From Erythrobacteraceae bacterium (lineage in GTDB: Bacteria > Pseudomonadota > Alphaproteobacteria > Sphingomonadales > Sphingomonadaceae), in assembly GCA_947479055.1 (NCBI GenBank), contig CANJYE010000030.1, forward strand, positions 1 to 36,423: 36,423 nucleotides of DNA, read 5' to 3'. The notes under the pieces were generated by a model. The model did no database searches. It was not told where the DNA came from and worked only from the letters and a program-made list of their open reading frames with translations. The stretch's first letter is position 1, and each line of letters opens with the position of its first letter. Shown one piece after another: positions 8,148 to 15,278 of this stretch. The translations under genes and the position numbers were made by a program.

Positions 8148-8456
8148 GTGGAACCAAGTCTCTTTCTTACCTTTCTTGCCGTCTGTTCCATAGTGTCCGG
8201 AATTGCAGCCGCGTGTTTGGCTTGGCTGGGCGCGGGAAGAAGGACGACCAGAACGATCCTCGCGGGTGTGCTTCCGACTGCAGCTGTTATTGCGGCACTT
8301 ACGGTTTGGCACTTCGTCGCGAAGCGTGAGTTTGTGCCGAATCCAAAGCATGGATTCTTGAGTCCGTTGTTTATTCTGAATTTTGTTTACCCATATGTGC
8401 TGATGAATCTTTTGCTCAATCTTGTGGTGGCCTTTCGGTTTGGACGTGGCAAATGA
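8148..8456 (+). CDS. Small membrane protein between vapC and trmD
   Basis: A 102-aa protein of unknown function. Hydrophobic stretches at about residues 5-26, 38-57 and 73-95 ([20 protein letters not shown]) suggest three transmembrane helices, with short charged loops ([19 protein letters not shown]) between them. It starts with GTG 3 nt after the vapC stop, and its TGA overlaps the trmD ATG by 4 nt (ATGA), so trmD translation is probably coupled to it. Its DNA is clearly more AT-rich than trmD or rimM, consistent with arrival together with vapBC. I do not recognise the family. Confidence 0.72.
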   Translation: MEPSLFLTFLAVCSIVSGIAAACLAWLGAGRRTTRTILAGVLPTAAVIAALTVWHFVAKREFVPNPKHGFLSPLFILNFVYPYVLMNLLLNLVVAFRFGRGK

Positions 8457-9154
8457 CCTTCGCCGCCACCATCCTCACCCTCTACCCGGAGATGTTCCCG
8501 GGTCCGCTCGGCGTGTCGCTCGCCGGGCGCGCGCTGGAGGAGGGGAAATGGTTGCTCGATACCCTCCCAATCCGCGATTTCGCCGCTGATAAACACCGCA
8601 CGGTGGACGATACGCCCGCAGGCGGCGGGGCGGGGATGGTGCTCAGGGTCGATGTGCTGGCGGCGGCGGTCGATCATGCTCTGGCCGCTCAGCCCGATAG
8701 CCCGATCCTCGCCATGACCCCGCGTGGGCGCCCGATCACGCAGGCGCGGATTCGCCAGCTGGCGGCGGGGCTGGGGGTCATCATCCTGTGCGGCCGCTTC
8801 GAGGGTTTCGACGAGCGGATCTTTGCCGGGCGGGCGATCGAGGAAGTCTCGGTCGGCGATATCGTGCTGTCAGGGGGCGAGCCGGCGGCGCTGATGGTGC
8901 TGGACGCTTGCATTCGCCTGCTTCCCGGCGTAATGGGCGCGCCTTCCAGTGGAGCCGAGGAGTCCTTTGAAGAAGGATTGCTCGAATATCCGCACTATAC
9001 CCGACCTGTCGAATGGGAAGGGCGCACGATCCCTGAAGTGCTGCGATCGGGGGATCATGCGAAAATCGCCGCCTGGCGGAAACAAATGGCGGAAGATGAC
9101 ACACGGTTACGCAGGCCAGACCTTTGGGAACGTCACAGGGACGTTCGGGACTGA
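8453..9154 (+). CDS. trmD: tRNA (guanine-N1)-methyltransferase
   Basis: SAM-dependent SPOUT enzyme making m1G37 in tRNAs with a 36G, which prevents +1 frameshifting. The 233-aa protein shows [15 protein letters not shown] at the start, [16 protein letters not shown], the trefoil-knot [12 protein letters not shown] and [17 protein letters not shown] (SAM site). The C-terminal domain includes [10 protein letters not shown]. The ATG lies in a 4-nt overlap with the preceding small membrane protein. rplS follows after 41 nt. Confidence 0.97.
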   Translation: MTFAATILTLYPEMFPGPLGVSLAGRALEEGKWLLDTLPIRDFAADKHRTVDDTPAGGGAGMVLRVDVLAAAVDHALAAQPDSPILAMTPRGRPITQARIRQLAAGLGVIILCGRFEGFDERIFAGRAIEEVSVGDIVLSGGEPAALMVLDACIRLLPGVMGAPSSGAEESFEEGLLEYPHYTRPVEWEGRTIPEVLRSGDHAKIAAWRKQMAEDDTRLRRPDLWERHRDVRD

Positions 9155-9195
9155 CCTGCCTCTGGCGCGCGGCATGAAAAGAAGGACTTGAGGAC

Positions 9196-9576
9196 ATGAA
9201 CCTCATCCAGCAGCTCGAAGCTGAAGCGATCGAGCAACTCGCCGGGGGCAAGACCATCCCCGAATTCCGCGCCGGTGACACCCTGCGCATCGGTGTGCGC
9301 GTCGTTGAAGGCGAACGCACCCGCGTCCAGAATTTCGAAGGCGTCTGCATTGCCCGGTCGAACCGTGGCATGGGCTCCAACTTCACTGTCCGCAAGGTCA
9401 GCTTCGGAGAAGGGGTGGAGCGCGTCTTCCCGCTCTATTCGCCCAACATCGACAGCATCACCGTGGTCCGTCGCGGTGTGGTGCGTCGTGCCAAGCTCTA
9501 TTACCTGCGCGGCCGCACCGGCAAGCGCGCCCGTATCGCCGAACGCCGCGATCCGCGCGCCGGCCAGGACAGCTAA
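9196..9576 (+). CDS. rplS: 50S ribosomal protein L19
   Basis: bL19, at the 30S-50S interface. The 126-aa protein has [42 protein letters not shown] and [15 protein letters not shown], with a basic C-terminus ([16 protein letters not shown]). GAGGAC lies directly upstream of the ATG. It is the last gene of the rpsP-rimM-trmD-rplS operon and is followed 30 nt later by a strong intrinsic terminator. Confidence 0.97.
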   Translation: MNLIQQLEAEAIEQLAGGKTIPEFRAGDTLRIGVRVVEGERTRVQNFEGVCIARSNRGMGSNFTVRKVSFGEGVERVFPLYSPNIDSITVVRRGVVRRAKLYYLRGRTGKRARIAERRDPRAGQDS

Positions 9577-9605
9577 GGCCGACCATAGCAGGCCCGAGCA
9601 AGCAG

Positions 9606-9644
9606 AAAAGGGCACCCCGGCTATCCGGCCGGGGTGCCCTTTTT
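9606..9644 (+). terminator. Strong intrinsic terminator of the rplS operon
   Basis: AAAAGGGCACCCCGGC (9606-9621) pairs without mismatch to GCCGGGGTGCCCTTTT (9628-9643) around a 6-nt loop, followed by further T. The A/T flanks make it usable in both directions, but the only gene ending here is rplS. Confidence 0.92.
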
Positions 9645-9681
9645 CGTTTGTGGCGGAGGCAGGCGAAAGGTATTTGGGCGC

Positions 9682-10317
9682 ATGGTAAGCGAGTTGCATC
9701 GGCAAGACCGGAGGGCAGTCGTTTTCGGCGGCATGGCGGGCGCACTGGCGCTGGCGGTCGGTCTGGGATGCCCACCGCAGGGTCAATGCCGTCCGGCCAA
9801 CCCACGCGCAAGAACCCTGGTTGCCGCAGCGAGGCGGCAAATCGGCGTCACTGTCCGCTACGATCCCGGCTACACTGCGCTGGATTATCCCGGCGGCGAT
9901 GTTCCGCGCGTGCGCGGGGTTTGCACCGATGTGGTCATCCGGGCTTATCGGGATGCCTTCCAGCTCGATCTGCAGGAGCAGGTCCATCACGACATGATGG
10001 CGCATTTCCGCGAATATCCGCGAAACTGGGGACTCGCCGCCCCTGACAGCAATATCGATCACCGACGGGTTCCTAATCTGCAGCGGTTCTGGATCAGGTC
10101 AGGCGCGCGATTGCCCCTGCCGGCCCATGCCGACGGCTGGCAGCCGGGAGATATCTTCACCGCACTGGTTTCGGGCCTGCCGCATACCGGGTTGATTTCG
10201 GATCAGCTCGGCCTGTCGGGCGCGCTGAAGTTGATCCACAATATCGGCCAGGGAACGCAGGAGGAAGACGTCTTGCTGCTGCACCGGCTGACCGGACGGT
10301 ATCGCTGGCACTTGTGA
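9682..10317 (+). CDS. DUF1287 family protein (NlpC/P60-like fold)
   Basis: A 211-aa protein of the DUF1287 family, thought to be a cysteine-peptidase-like cell-wall or amidase relative but without an established reaction. After an N-terminal hydrophobic segment (about 13-30) suggesting export or membrane anchoring, the family core is clear: ARRQIGVTVRYDPGY, YPGGDVP, RGVCTDVVIRAYR (candidate nucleophile C81), NIDHRRVPNLQ and GDIFTALVSGLPHTGLI (H168). An open frame extends back to 9634 through the terminator. The ATG at 9682 with AAAGG upstream was chosen. It stands alone downstream of the rplS terminator. Confidence 0.88.
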   Translation: MVSELHRQDRRAVVFGGMAGALALAVGLGCPPQGQCRPANPRARTLVAAARRQIGVTVRYDPGYTALDYPGGDVPRVRGVCTDVVIRAYRDAFQLDLQEQVHHDMMAHFREYPRNWGLAAPDSNIDHRRVPNLQRFWIRSGARLPLPAHADGWQPGDIFTALVSGLPHTGLISDQLGLSGALKLIHNIGQGTQEEDVLLLHRLTGRYRWHL

Positions 10318-10323
10318 CAGCAT

Positions 10324-10361
10324 GGGCACCCCAGCATGCCATGCCGGAGTGCCCTTTATGT
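10324..10361 (+). terminator. Possible terminator after the DUF1287 gene
   Basis: GGGCACCCC with GCATG pairs to CATGC with GGAGTGCCC, with one mismatch and a small bulge. A short T stretch (TTTATGT) follows. It begins 6 nt past the stop codon. The outer arms resemble those of the rplS terminator 700 nt upstream. The T-tail is short, so this is a moderate call. Confidence 0.5.
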
Positions 10362-10385
10362 CAACGCGCATCGCCCCGGTGGAAG

Positions 10386-10736
10386 TCAGGGGCTCATGCC
10401 GTCGTCATCGTCGTCATCGTCATGGCCGCCGCCGTGACCACCATCATGACCATCACCGTGACCACCATCATGGCCGCCGCCGTGACCACTATCATGGCCA
10501 TCACCGTGACCGCCATCATGGCCATTGCCATTGCTGCCGTGATTCTGTTCGTTGCGGGATTCCCTTGGGTCTGATTGAAGCACCGCCTTGCTGAGCATCA
10601 GCATGGCCTGGCTGTGTCCGCCGTCATGGCCACCCGAGTCATGCGAGGAGCCGTCCCTGGCCAGTGCCGGTGCGGTGAAGGCCATGGCGATGGTGGTTGC
10701 GACGGCAAGGCCGAGGGCTGATTTCAATATTGTCAC
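10386..10736 (-). CDS. Secreted His/Gly/Asp repeat protein, probable metal binder
   Basis: A 116-aa protein with a clear Sec signal peptide (about residues 1-26, cleavage after TAPALA). The mature part has a short non-repetitive middle (QAMLMLSKAVLQSDPRESRN). The C-terminal half is built of HxxG tetrapeptides: about nine His at four-residue spacing, then seven Asp in a row. Two 16-residue units, HDGGHGDGHDSGHGGG and HDGGHGDGHDGGHGGG, lie back to back. His- and Asp-rich repeats of this sort bind Zn, Ni or Cu in other proteins; here that is inferred. GTG start with AGGAGAG 5 nt upstream. It lies alone, convergent with the DUF1287 gene, with no metal transporter adjacent. Confidence 0.8.
   Translation of the reverse strand: MTILKSALGLAVATTIAMAFTAPALARDGSSHDSGGHDGGHSQAMLMLSKAVLQSDPRESRNEQNHGSNGNGHDGGHGDGHDSGHGGGHDGGHGDGHDGGHGGGHDDDDDDDGMSP
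10421..10516. repeat. Two tandem 48-bp repeats in the His-rich gene
   Basis: Copies at 10421-10468 and 10469-10516 are identical except for a few substitutions (e.g. CCACCATCATGAC versus CCACTATCATGGC). They encode the two 16-residue HxxG units. A recent slippage or unequal-crossover duplication is the simplest explanation. Confidence 0.85.
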
Positions 10737-11029
10737 TCTGTCTCTCCTGTTGCGGCTCCAGCGCAGCCTGACGCTGCAGGGCCACCGTGGCGGGAGCGGC
10801 TTAGGACTTCTTGAATTCTCACGGATAAGTCGAAATTAACCATATTTGCTGGGGCGAGGTTAACGATCCGCTAGCCTTCGCTACTCGCCATTTGCGCAGC
10901 GTGGGGCCGAAATGAGCGATGGGCTGGTGCGAAGGCAGATGGTCCGGCCTTGTCATTATGGCCGCGGGCGGGTAACGGGCCGCCTTTCGCAATGCAGCAA
11001 TTCGCTTGGGTAAAAGAAGGTCAGGACAG
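10737..11029. other. Divergent intergenic region, His-rich gene / asd
   Basis: This 293-nt stretch without a gene separates two divergently read genes, so it should contain both promoters. The only clear element is the AGGAGAG ribosome site of the His-rich gene at its left end. GAAGG and AGGAC lie ahead of asd on the right. It has an AT-rich patch at 10815-10865. No convincing -35/-10 pair, RNA gene or small ORF was recognised. Confidence 0.4.
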
Positions 11030-12055
11030 ATGGGCTATCGGGTAGCAGTGGTCGGCGCGACGGGTAACGTCGGGCGCGAGATGCTGGCAATCCTCGCCGA
11101 GCGCGAGTTTCCCTGTGACGAGATCGCGGCGGTTGCCTCGCCGCGCTCCACCGGCATGGAGGTGGAATATGGCGACACCGGGCGGATGCTCAAGGTCAAG
11201 AATATCGAGCATTTCGACTTCACCGGCTGGGATATCGCCCTGTTTGCCGCCGGCTCCGGCCCGACCCAGATCTATGCCCCGAAGGCCGCCGCTGCCGGTT
11301 GCGTGGTGATCGACAACAGCTCGCTCTACCGGATGGACCCGGACGTGCCGCTGATCGTGCCCGAAGTGAACCCGGAGGCGATCGACGGCTACAAGAAGCG
11401 CAACATCATCGCCAATCCGAACTGCTCGACCGCGCAGCTGGTGGTGGCGTTGAAGCCGCTGCACGATGCCGCCACGATCAAGCGCGTGGTCGTTTCCACT
11501 TATCAGTCGGTGTCCGGTGCGGGCAAGGCCGGGATGGACGAGCTGTTCGAGCAGAGCCGGGCGATCTTCGTCGGCGATTCCGTGTCCGTGAACAAGTTCA
11601 CCAAGCAGATCGCCTTCAACGTCATTCCCCACATCGACATCTTCCTCGATGATGGTTCGACCAAGGAAGAGTGGAAGATGGTGGTCGAGACCAAGAAGAT
11701 CCTCGATCCCAAGATCAAGCTCAACGCCACCTGCGTGCGCGTGCCGGTGTTCGTCGGCCATTCCGAGGCGGTCAATATCGAGTTCGAGAACGAACTGACC
11801 GCCGAGCAGGCGCAGGACATCCTGCGCGAGGCGCCCGGCGTCATGCTGATCGACAAGCGCGAGGACGGTGGTTACGTCACCCCGATCGAATGCGTGGGCG
11901 ACGGCGCGACCTATATCAGCCGCGTGCGCGAGGACCCTACCGTCGAGAACGGCCTGACGCTGTGGTGCGTGTCCGACAATCTGCGCAAGGGCGCGGCGCT
12001 CAACGCCGTGCAGATCGCCGAATTGCTCGGCCGTCGTCACCTCAAGAAGGGCTGA
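11030..12055 (+). CDS. asd: Aspartate-semialdehyde dehydrogenase
   Basis: NADPH-dependent reduction of aspartyl phosphate to aspartate semialdehyde, the branch point to lysine/diaminopimelate, threonine and methionine. From ATG 11030 it is 341 aa, with the Rossmann motif VAVVGATGNVGREML (5-19), IIANPNCSTAQLV (catalytic C132), the SVSGAGKAGMDEL loop and RVPVFVGHSEAVNIEF (substrate-binding His). The frame opens at 11006, but the later ATG with AGGAC/GAAGG upstream matches the family. Its stop lies only 4 nt from the stop of the convergent transporter gene. Confidence 0.97.
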   Translation: MGYRVAVVGATGNVGREMLAILAEREFPCDEIAAVASPRSTGMEVEYGDTGRMLKVKNIEHFDFTGWDIALFAAGSGPTQIYAPKAAAAGCVVIDNSSLYRMDPDVPLIVPEVNPEAIDGYKKRNIIANPNCSTAQLVVALKPLHDAATIKRVVVSTYQSVSGAGKAGMDELFEQSRAIFVGDSVSVNKFTKQIAFNVIPHIDIFLDDGSTKEEWKMVVETKKILDPKIKLNATCVRVPVFVGHSEAVNIEFENELTAEQAQDILREAPGVMLIDKREDGGYVTPIECVGDGATYISRVREDPTVENGLTLWCVSDNLRKGAALNAVQIAELLGRRHLKKG

Positions 12056-12059
12056 TCGT

Positions 12060-13640
12060 TTACTCCATCGCCGGCATCGAACCGCCCATGACGGTTTCGG
12101 GTCGGCGGACCAGCAGCACCAGCGGGAAGCTGATCAGCGTCATCCACATGATCAGCCAGAAGTCATCGACATAGGCGACCATCGCCGCCTGGCGGTTGAT
12201 TTCGGCATCGGCGAACCGCATTACCGTTTCGCCCACTTCGGGGAAGCGGCTGATCGAGACGACATCGACCACATCGCTGGTCGAGGAACTGATATGGGCC
12301 GCAAGGTCTGCGTGGCTGACCTGAACATTTCGGGCAAATATCGCGCTGACGGCGGATATGCCGAGCGAGGATCCAATCAGCCGGCCGAGGTTGAGCAGTC
12401 CCGAGGCATCGGTTCGCAGGCGTGGTTCCAGCGTGGCAAAGGCGATCACGAAGTTTGCGAGCGCGATCAGCCCGATGCCCACCCCCTGGACAAACCCGAC
12501 CCAGACGATGTTGAATTCGTCGAGCGCGAGCGACCAGCCCGTCATCGCATAGAGTGAATAGAGCACGAAGATATAGCCCGCCGCGATCGAATAGCGCGGA
12601 TCGGAATTGCGGGACATCAGCCGGCTGGCCACCTGCATGCCCAGGATGGAGCCGATCCCGCGTGGCGCGATCACCAGCCCGGTATCGACCCCGTCGTAGT
12701 GGAACAGGTGCTGCAGCATCGGCGGCATCAGCGCCATGGTGGTGTAGATCACCATCGCCGCGACAATCTGGAATATCCAGGCGATGAGGAAATTCGCGTC
12801 AGCGAACATCGCCCGGTCGAACAAGGGGTTCTTCGCGGTGATGAGGTGGACCACCGCCACCCAGCCGGTGCCGAGGCAGAGCCCCAGGTAGATCCAGCTT
12901 TCCGCCGCATTGAACCAGTCGATATGCTGGCCGCGATCGAGCAGCAATTGGAGCGAAGCGAGGCAGACCGCCACCAGCCCGAAGCCGAACATGTCGAAAC
13001 CGCGTCGTTCCCGCAGGTATTTCGGCAGGTTGGGCATCAGCAGCACCAGCGCCAGCAGGCCGAGCGGCAGGTTGACGAGGAAGACCCAGCGCCAGCTCCA
13101 GTTTTCGGTCAGCCAGCCGCCAAGCATTGGCCCCAGCACCGGCCCCAGCACCATTCCGAAGCCGAGCATGGCCATCATCGATGCGTGGCGGCTGGGCCGG
13201 GTGATGTCGAGCAGGATGCTCTGGCTGAGCGGATAGATGAAGGCCCCGGCAACGCCCTGCAGGGTCCGGAAGATCACCATCTGTTCAAGGTTTTGGGCGA
13301 GGCCGCACATCAGCGAGGTGACGATGAAGCCTGCGGTCGAGAGGATGTACAGCCGGTCCCGCCCGATCCGGTCGGATAGCCAGCCGCTGATCGGCATCGC
13401 TACTGCATTGGCGATGATATAGCTGGTCAGCACCCACATGATCGATTGCGGCCCCGCACCCAGCGCGGATTGCATGTGCGGCACCGCCACATTGGCAATG
13501 GTGGTATCGAGGATCGGCAGGATCGCCGCCAGCAGGATCCCGGCCACCAGCATGCCTTCATTGCCGGCGGGCATGTCCGGGACATCGCCGGGCACGATGG
13601 CCTGCGCCTCGTCACCTGCGGGTAGGCTGGACGACGCCAT
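12060..13640 (-). CDS. DHA2-family (EmrB/QacA) MFS exporter, copy 1
   Basis: A 526-aa, 14-helix drug:H+ antiporter expected to export hydrophobic compounds with an EmrA adaptor and an outer-membrane TolC-like channel. DHA2 marks are LDTTIANVAVPHMQ (helix 1 motif), GWLSDRIGRDRLY (motif A) and the antiporter motif C GMVLGPVLGPMLGGWLTE, with late EINRQAAMVAYVDDFW. It is the last of four tandem paralogues, 6 nt after copy 2. Copies 1 and 2 share details such as GAGPQSIMWVLTSYII that separate them from copies 3 and 4. Substrate unknown. The gene appears intact. Confidence 0.93.
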   Translation of the reverse strand: MASSSLPAGDEAQAIVPGDVPDMPAGNEGMLVAGILLAAILPILDTTIANVAVPHMQSALGAGPQSIMWVLTSYIIANAVAMPISGWLSDRIGRDRLYILSTAGFIVTSLMCGLAQNLEQMVIFRTLQGVAGAFIYPLSQSILLDITRPSRHASMMAMLGFGMVLGPVLGPMLGGWLTENWSWRWVFLVNLPLGLLALVLLMPNLPKYLRERRGFDMFGFGLVAVCLASLQLLLDRGQHIDWFNAAESWIYLGLCLGTGWVAVVHLITAKNPLFDRAMFADANFLIAWIFQIVAAMVIYTTMALMPPMLQHLFHYDGVDTGLVIAPRGIGSILGMQVASRLMSRNSDPRYSIAAGYIFVLYSLYAMTGWSLALDEFNIVWVGFVQGVGIGLIALANFVIAFATLEPRLRTDASGLLNLGRLIGSSLGISAVSAIFARNVQVSHADLAAHISSSTSDVVDVVSISRFPEVGETVMRFADAEINRQAAMVAYVDDFWLIMWMTLISFPLVLLVRRPETVMGGSMPAME

Positions 13641-13646
13641 CGGGTT

Positions 13647-15218
13647 CTAGTGCTCGATCGGCGGAGGTGGGCCACCAGTGGAAGAGCTTGCCGGGCGGAC
13701 AAGGAAGACAAAGGGCAGGCATGCCACCGTCATCCACATGATCACCCAGAAATCATCGACATAGGACACCATCGCCGCTTGCCGGTTGATCGCGGCATTG
13801 GCCATTTTCATCACCGCTCCACCCAGTTCGGGAAACTGGCTGATGGCCGCCACATCGACCACGTCACTGCTGGAGGACGTGATATGGCTTGCAAGGTCGC
13901 TGTGGCTGACCTGGAGATTGCGCGCGAACAGGGCAGTCACGATCGATATGCCGACCGACGAGCCGATCAGGCGGCCGAGGTTGAGCAGCCCGGAAGCGTC
14001 GGTCCTCAGCCGCGATCCGAGTGTGGCGAAAGCGATCACGAAGATCGGCAGCGAAACGAAGCCGACGCCAAGGCCCTGCACGAAGCCGGTCCAGGCCATG
14101 GTCGCATAATCGACTTCCAGCGACCACCCGGTCATCAGGTAGAGCGTGTAGATCGTCAGGACGAAGCCGATGCCGATCGGAATGCGCACATCGATCTGGC
14201 GCAGGATCATCCGGTTGGCGATCTGCATCGAGATGATGCCACCCACGCCGCGCGGTGCGATCACCAGCCCGGTATCGATCGAATCGTAATTGAAAAAGCC
14301 CTGCAGCATCGGCGGCAGCAAGGCCATGGTGGTGTAGATAACGACCGAATTGGTGGTCATGAACAGCAGTGCGATGAGGAAGTTCTTGTCCGCAAACATC
14401 GCCCGGTCGAAAATCGGGTTGGAACTGGTCGCCAGGTGGACAATCGCCATCCACAGCGTGGTCAGGCAGACAGCAAGATAGATCCAGCTTTCCGCCGCGT
14501 CGAACCAGTCGATATGCTGCCCCCGGTCCAGCAGCAGCTGGAGCGAGGACATGCACAGCGCGATCAGGCCGAAACCGGTGAGATCGAACGGCCTTTGGGT
14601 GAGTTTGTAGCGCGGCAGCGTCGGCATCATTAACAGCAGGCCAATGAAGCCCAGCGGCACATTGACCAGGAACACCCAGCGCCAGTTCCAGTTCTCGGTC
14701 AGCCAGCCACCGATGATCGGGCCGAACACCGGGCCGAGCACCATGCCGAAACTGAGCGCCGCCATCATGGTCGAGTGTCGGCTGGGGCGGCTGATATCGA
14801 GCAGGATGCTCTGGCTGAGGGGAAAGATGAAGGCCCCCGACACACCCTGCAAGGCCCGGAAGATCACCATCTGTTCAAGGTTCTGCGAAATCCCGCACAG
14901 CGCCGAGGTGACAATGAAGGCGGCAGTCGAATAGATGTACAACCGCTGCCGGCCGATCCGTTCCGACAGCCAGCCGGTGATCGGCATCGCCACCGCGTTG
15001 GTGATGATATAGCTGGTCAGCACCCACATGATCGATTGCGGCCCGGCGCCCAGCGCCGACTGCATATGCGGGATCGCGACATTGGCGATGGTGGTATCGA
15101 GGATCGGCAGGATCGCCGCCAGCATGATCCCGGCCACGGCCAGGCCGTAGTTCTTGACCGGCATTTCCGGGACATCGAGATCGACCGTTGCGATGGCGGG
15201 CGTGGCGGAGGTGGCCAT
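13647..15218 (-). CDS. DHA2-family (EmrB/QacA) MFS exporter, copy 2
   Basis: A 523-aa, 14-helix antiporter closely related to copy 1. It has LDTTIANVAIPHMQ, GAGPQSIMWVLTSYIITNA, GWLSERIGRQRLY and GMVLGPVFGPIIGGWLTE, with the C-terminal INRQAAMVSYVDDFW. Its start is separated from the stop of copy 3 by 60 nt, the largest gap inside the cluster, so a weak internal promoter there is possible, although none was recognised. No frameshift or internal stop is seen. Substrate unknown. Confidence 0.93.
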   Translation of the reverse strand: MATSATPAIATVDLDVPEMPVKNYGLAVAGIMLAAILPILDTTIANVAIPHMQSALGAGPQSIMWVLTSYIITNAVAMPITGWLSERIGRQRLYIYSTAAFIVTSALCGISQNLEQMVIFRALQGVSGAFIFPLSQSILLDISRPSRHSTMMAALSFGMVLGPVFGPIIGGWLTENWNWRWVFLVNVPLGFIGLLLMMPTLPRYKLTQRPFDLTGFGLIALCMSSLQLLLDRGQHIDWFDAAESWIYLAVCLTTLWMAIVHLATSSNPIFDRAMFADKNFLIALLFMTTNSVVIYTTMALLPPMLQGFFNYDSIDTGLVIAPRGVGGIISMQIANRMILRQIDVRIPIGIGFVLTIYTLYLMTGWSLEVDYATMAWTGFVQGLGVGFVSLPIFVIAFATLGSRLRTDASGLLNLGRLIGSSVGISIVTALFARNLQVSHSDLASHITSSSSDVVDVAAISQFPELGGAVMKMANAAINRQAAMVSYVDDFWVIMWMTVACLPFVFLVRPASSSTGGPPPPIEH

Positions 15219-15278
15219 GGCGCTATCGCTCAGCCCGGATATGACCGGGATGCGCGGGAAGGACGCGCAAGTGTTGCA

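Noticed and set aside
9634-9681. Upstream start for the DUF1287 gene
   Set aside because: It lies within the rplS terminator hairpin. ATG 9682 with AAAGG upstream fits better.
10421-10516. CRISPR-like direct repeats
   Set aside because: The units are contiguous without spacers and lie inside a protein-coding repeat.
10314-10574. Plus-strand frames across the His-rich gene, one very hydrophobic (VTTIM repeats) and one His/Arg-rich
   Set aside because: They arise from translating the 48-bp repeats in other frames. The minus-strand protein has a signal peptide, a ribosome site and a sensible composition.
11021-12040. 339-aa minus-strand frame opposite asd
   Set aside because: Antisense shadow; asd on the plus strand has all catalytic motifs.
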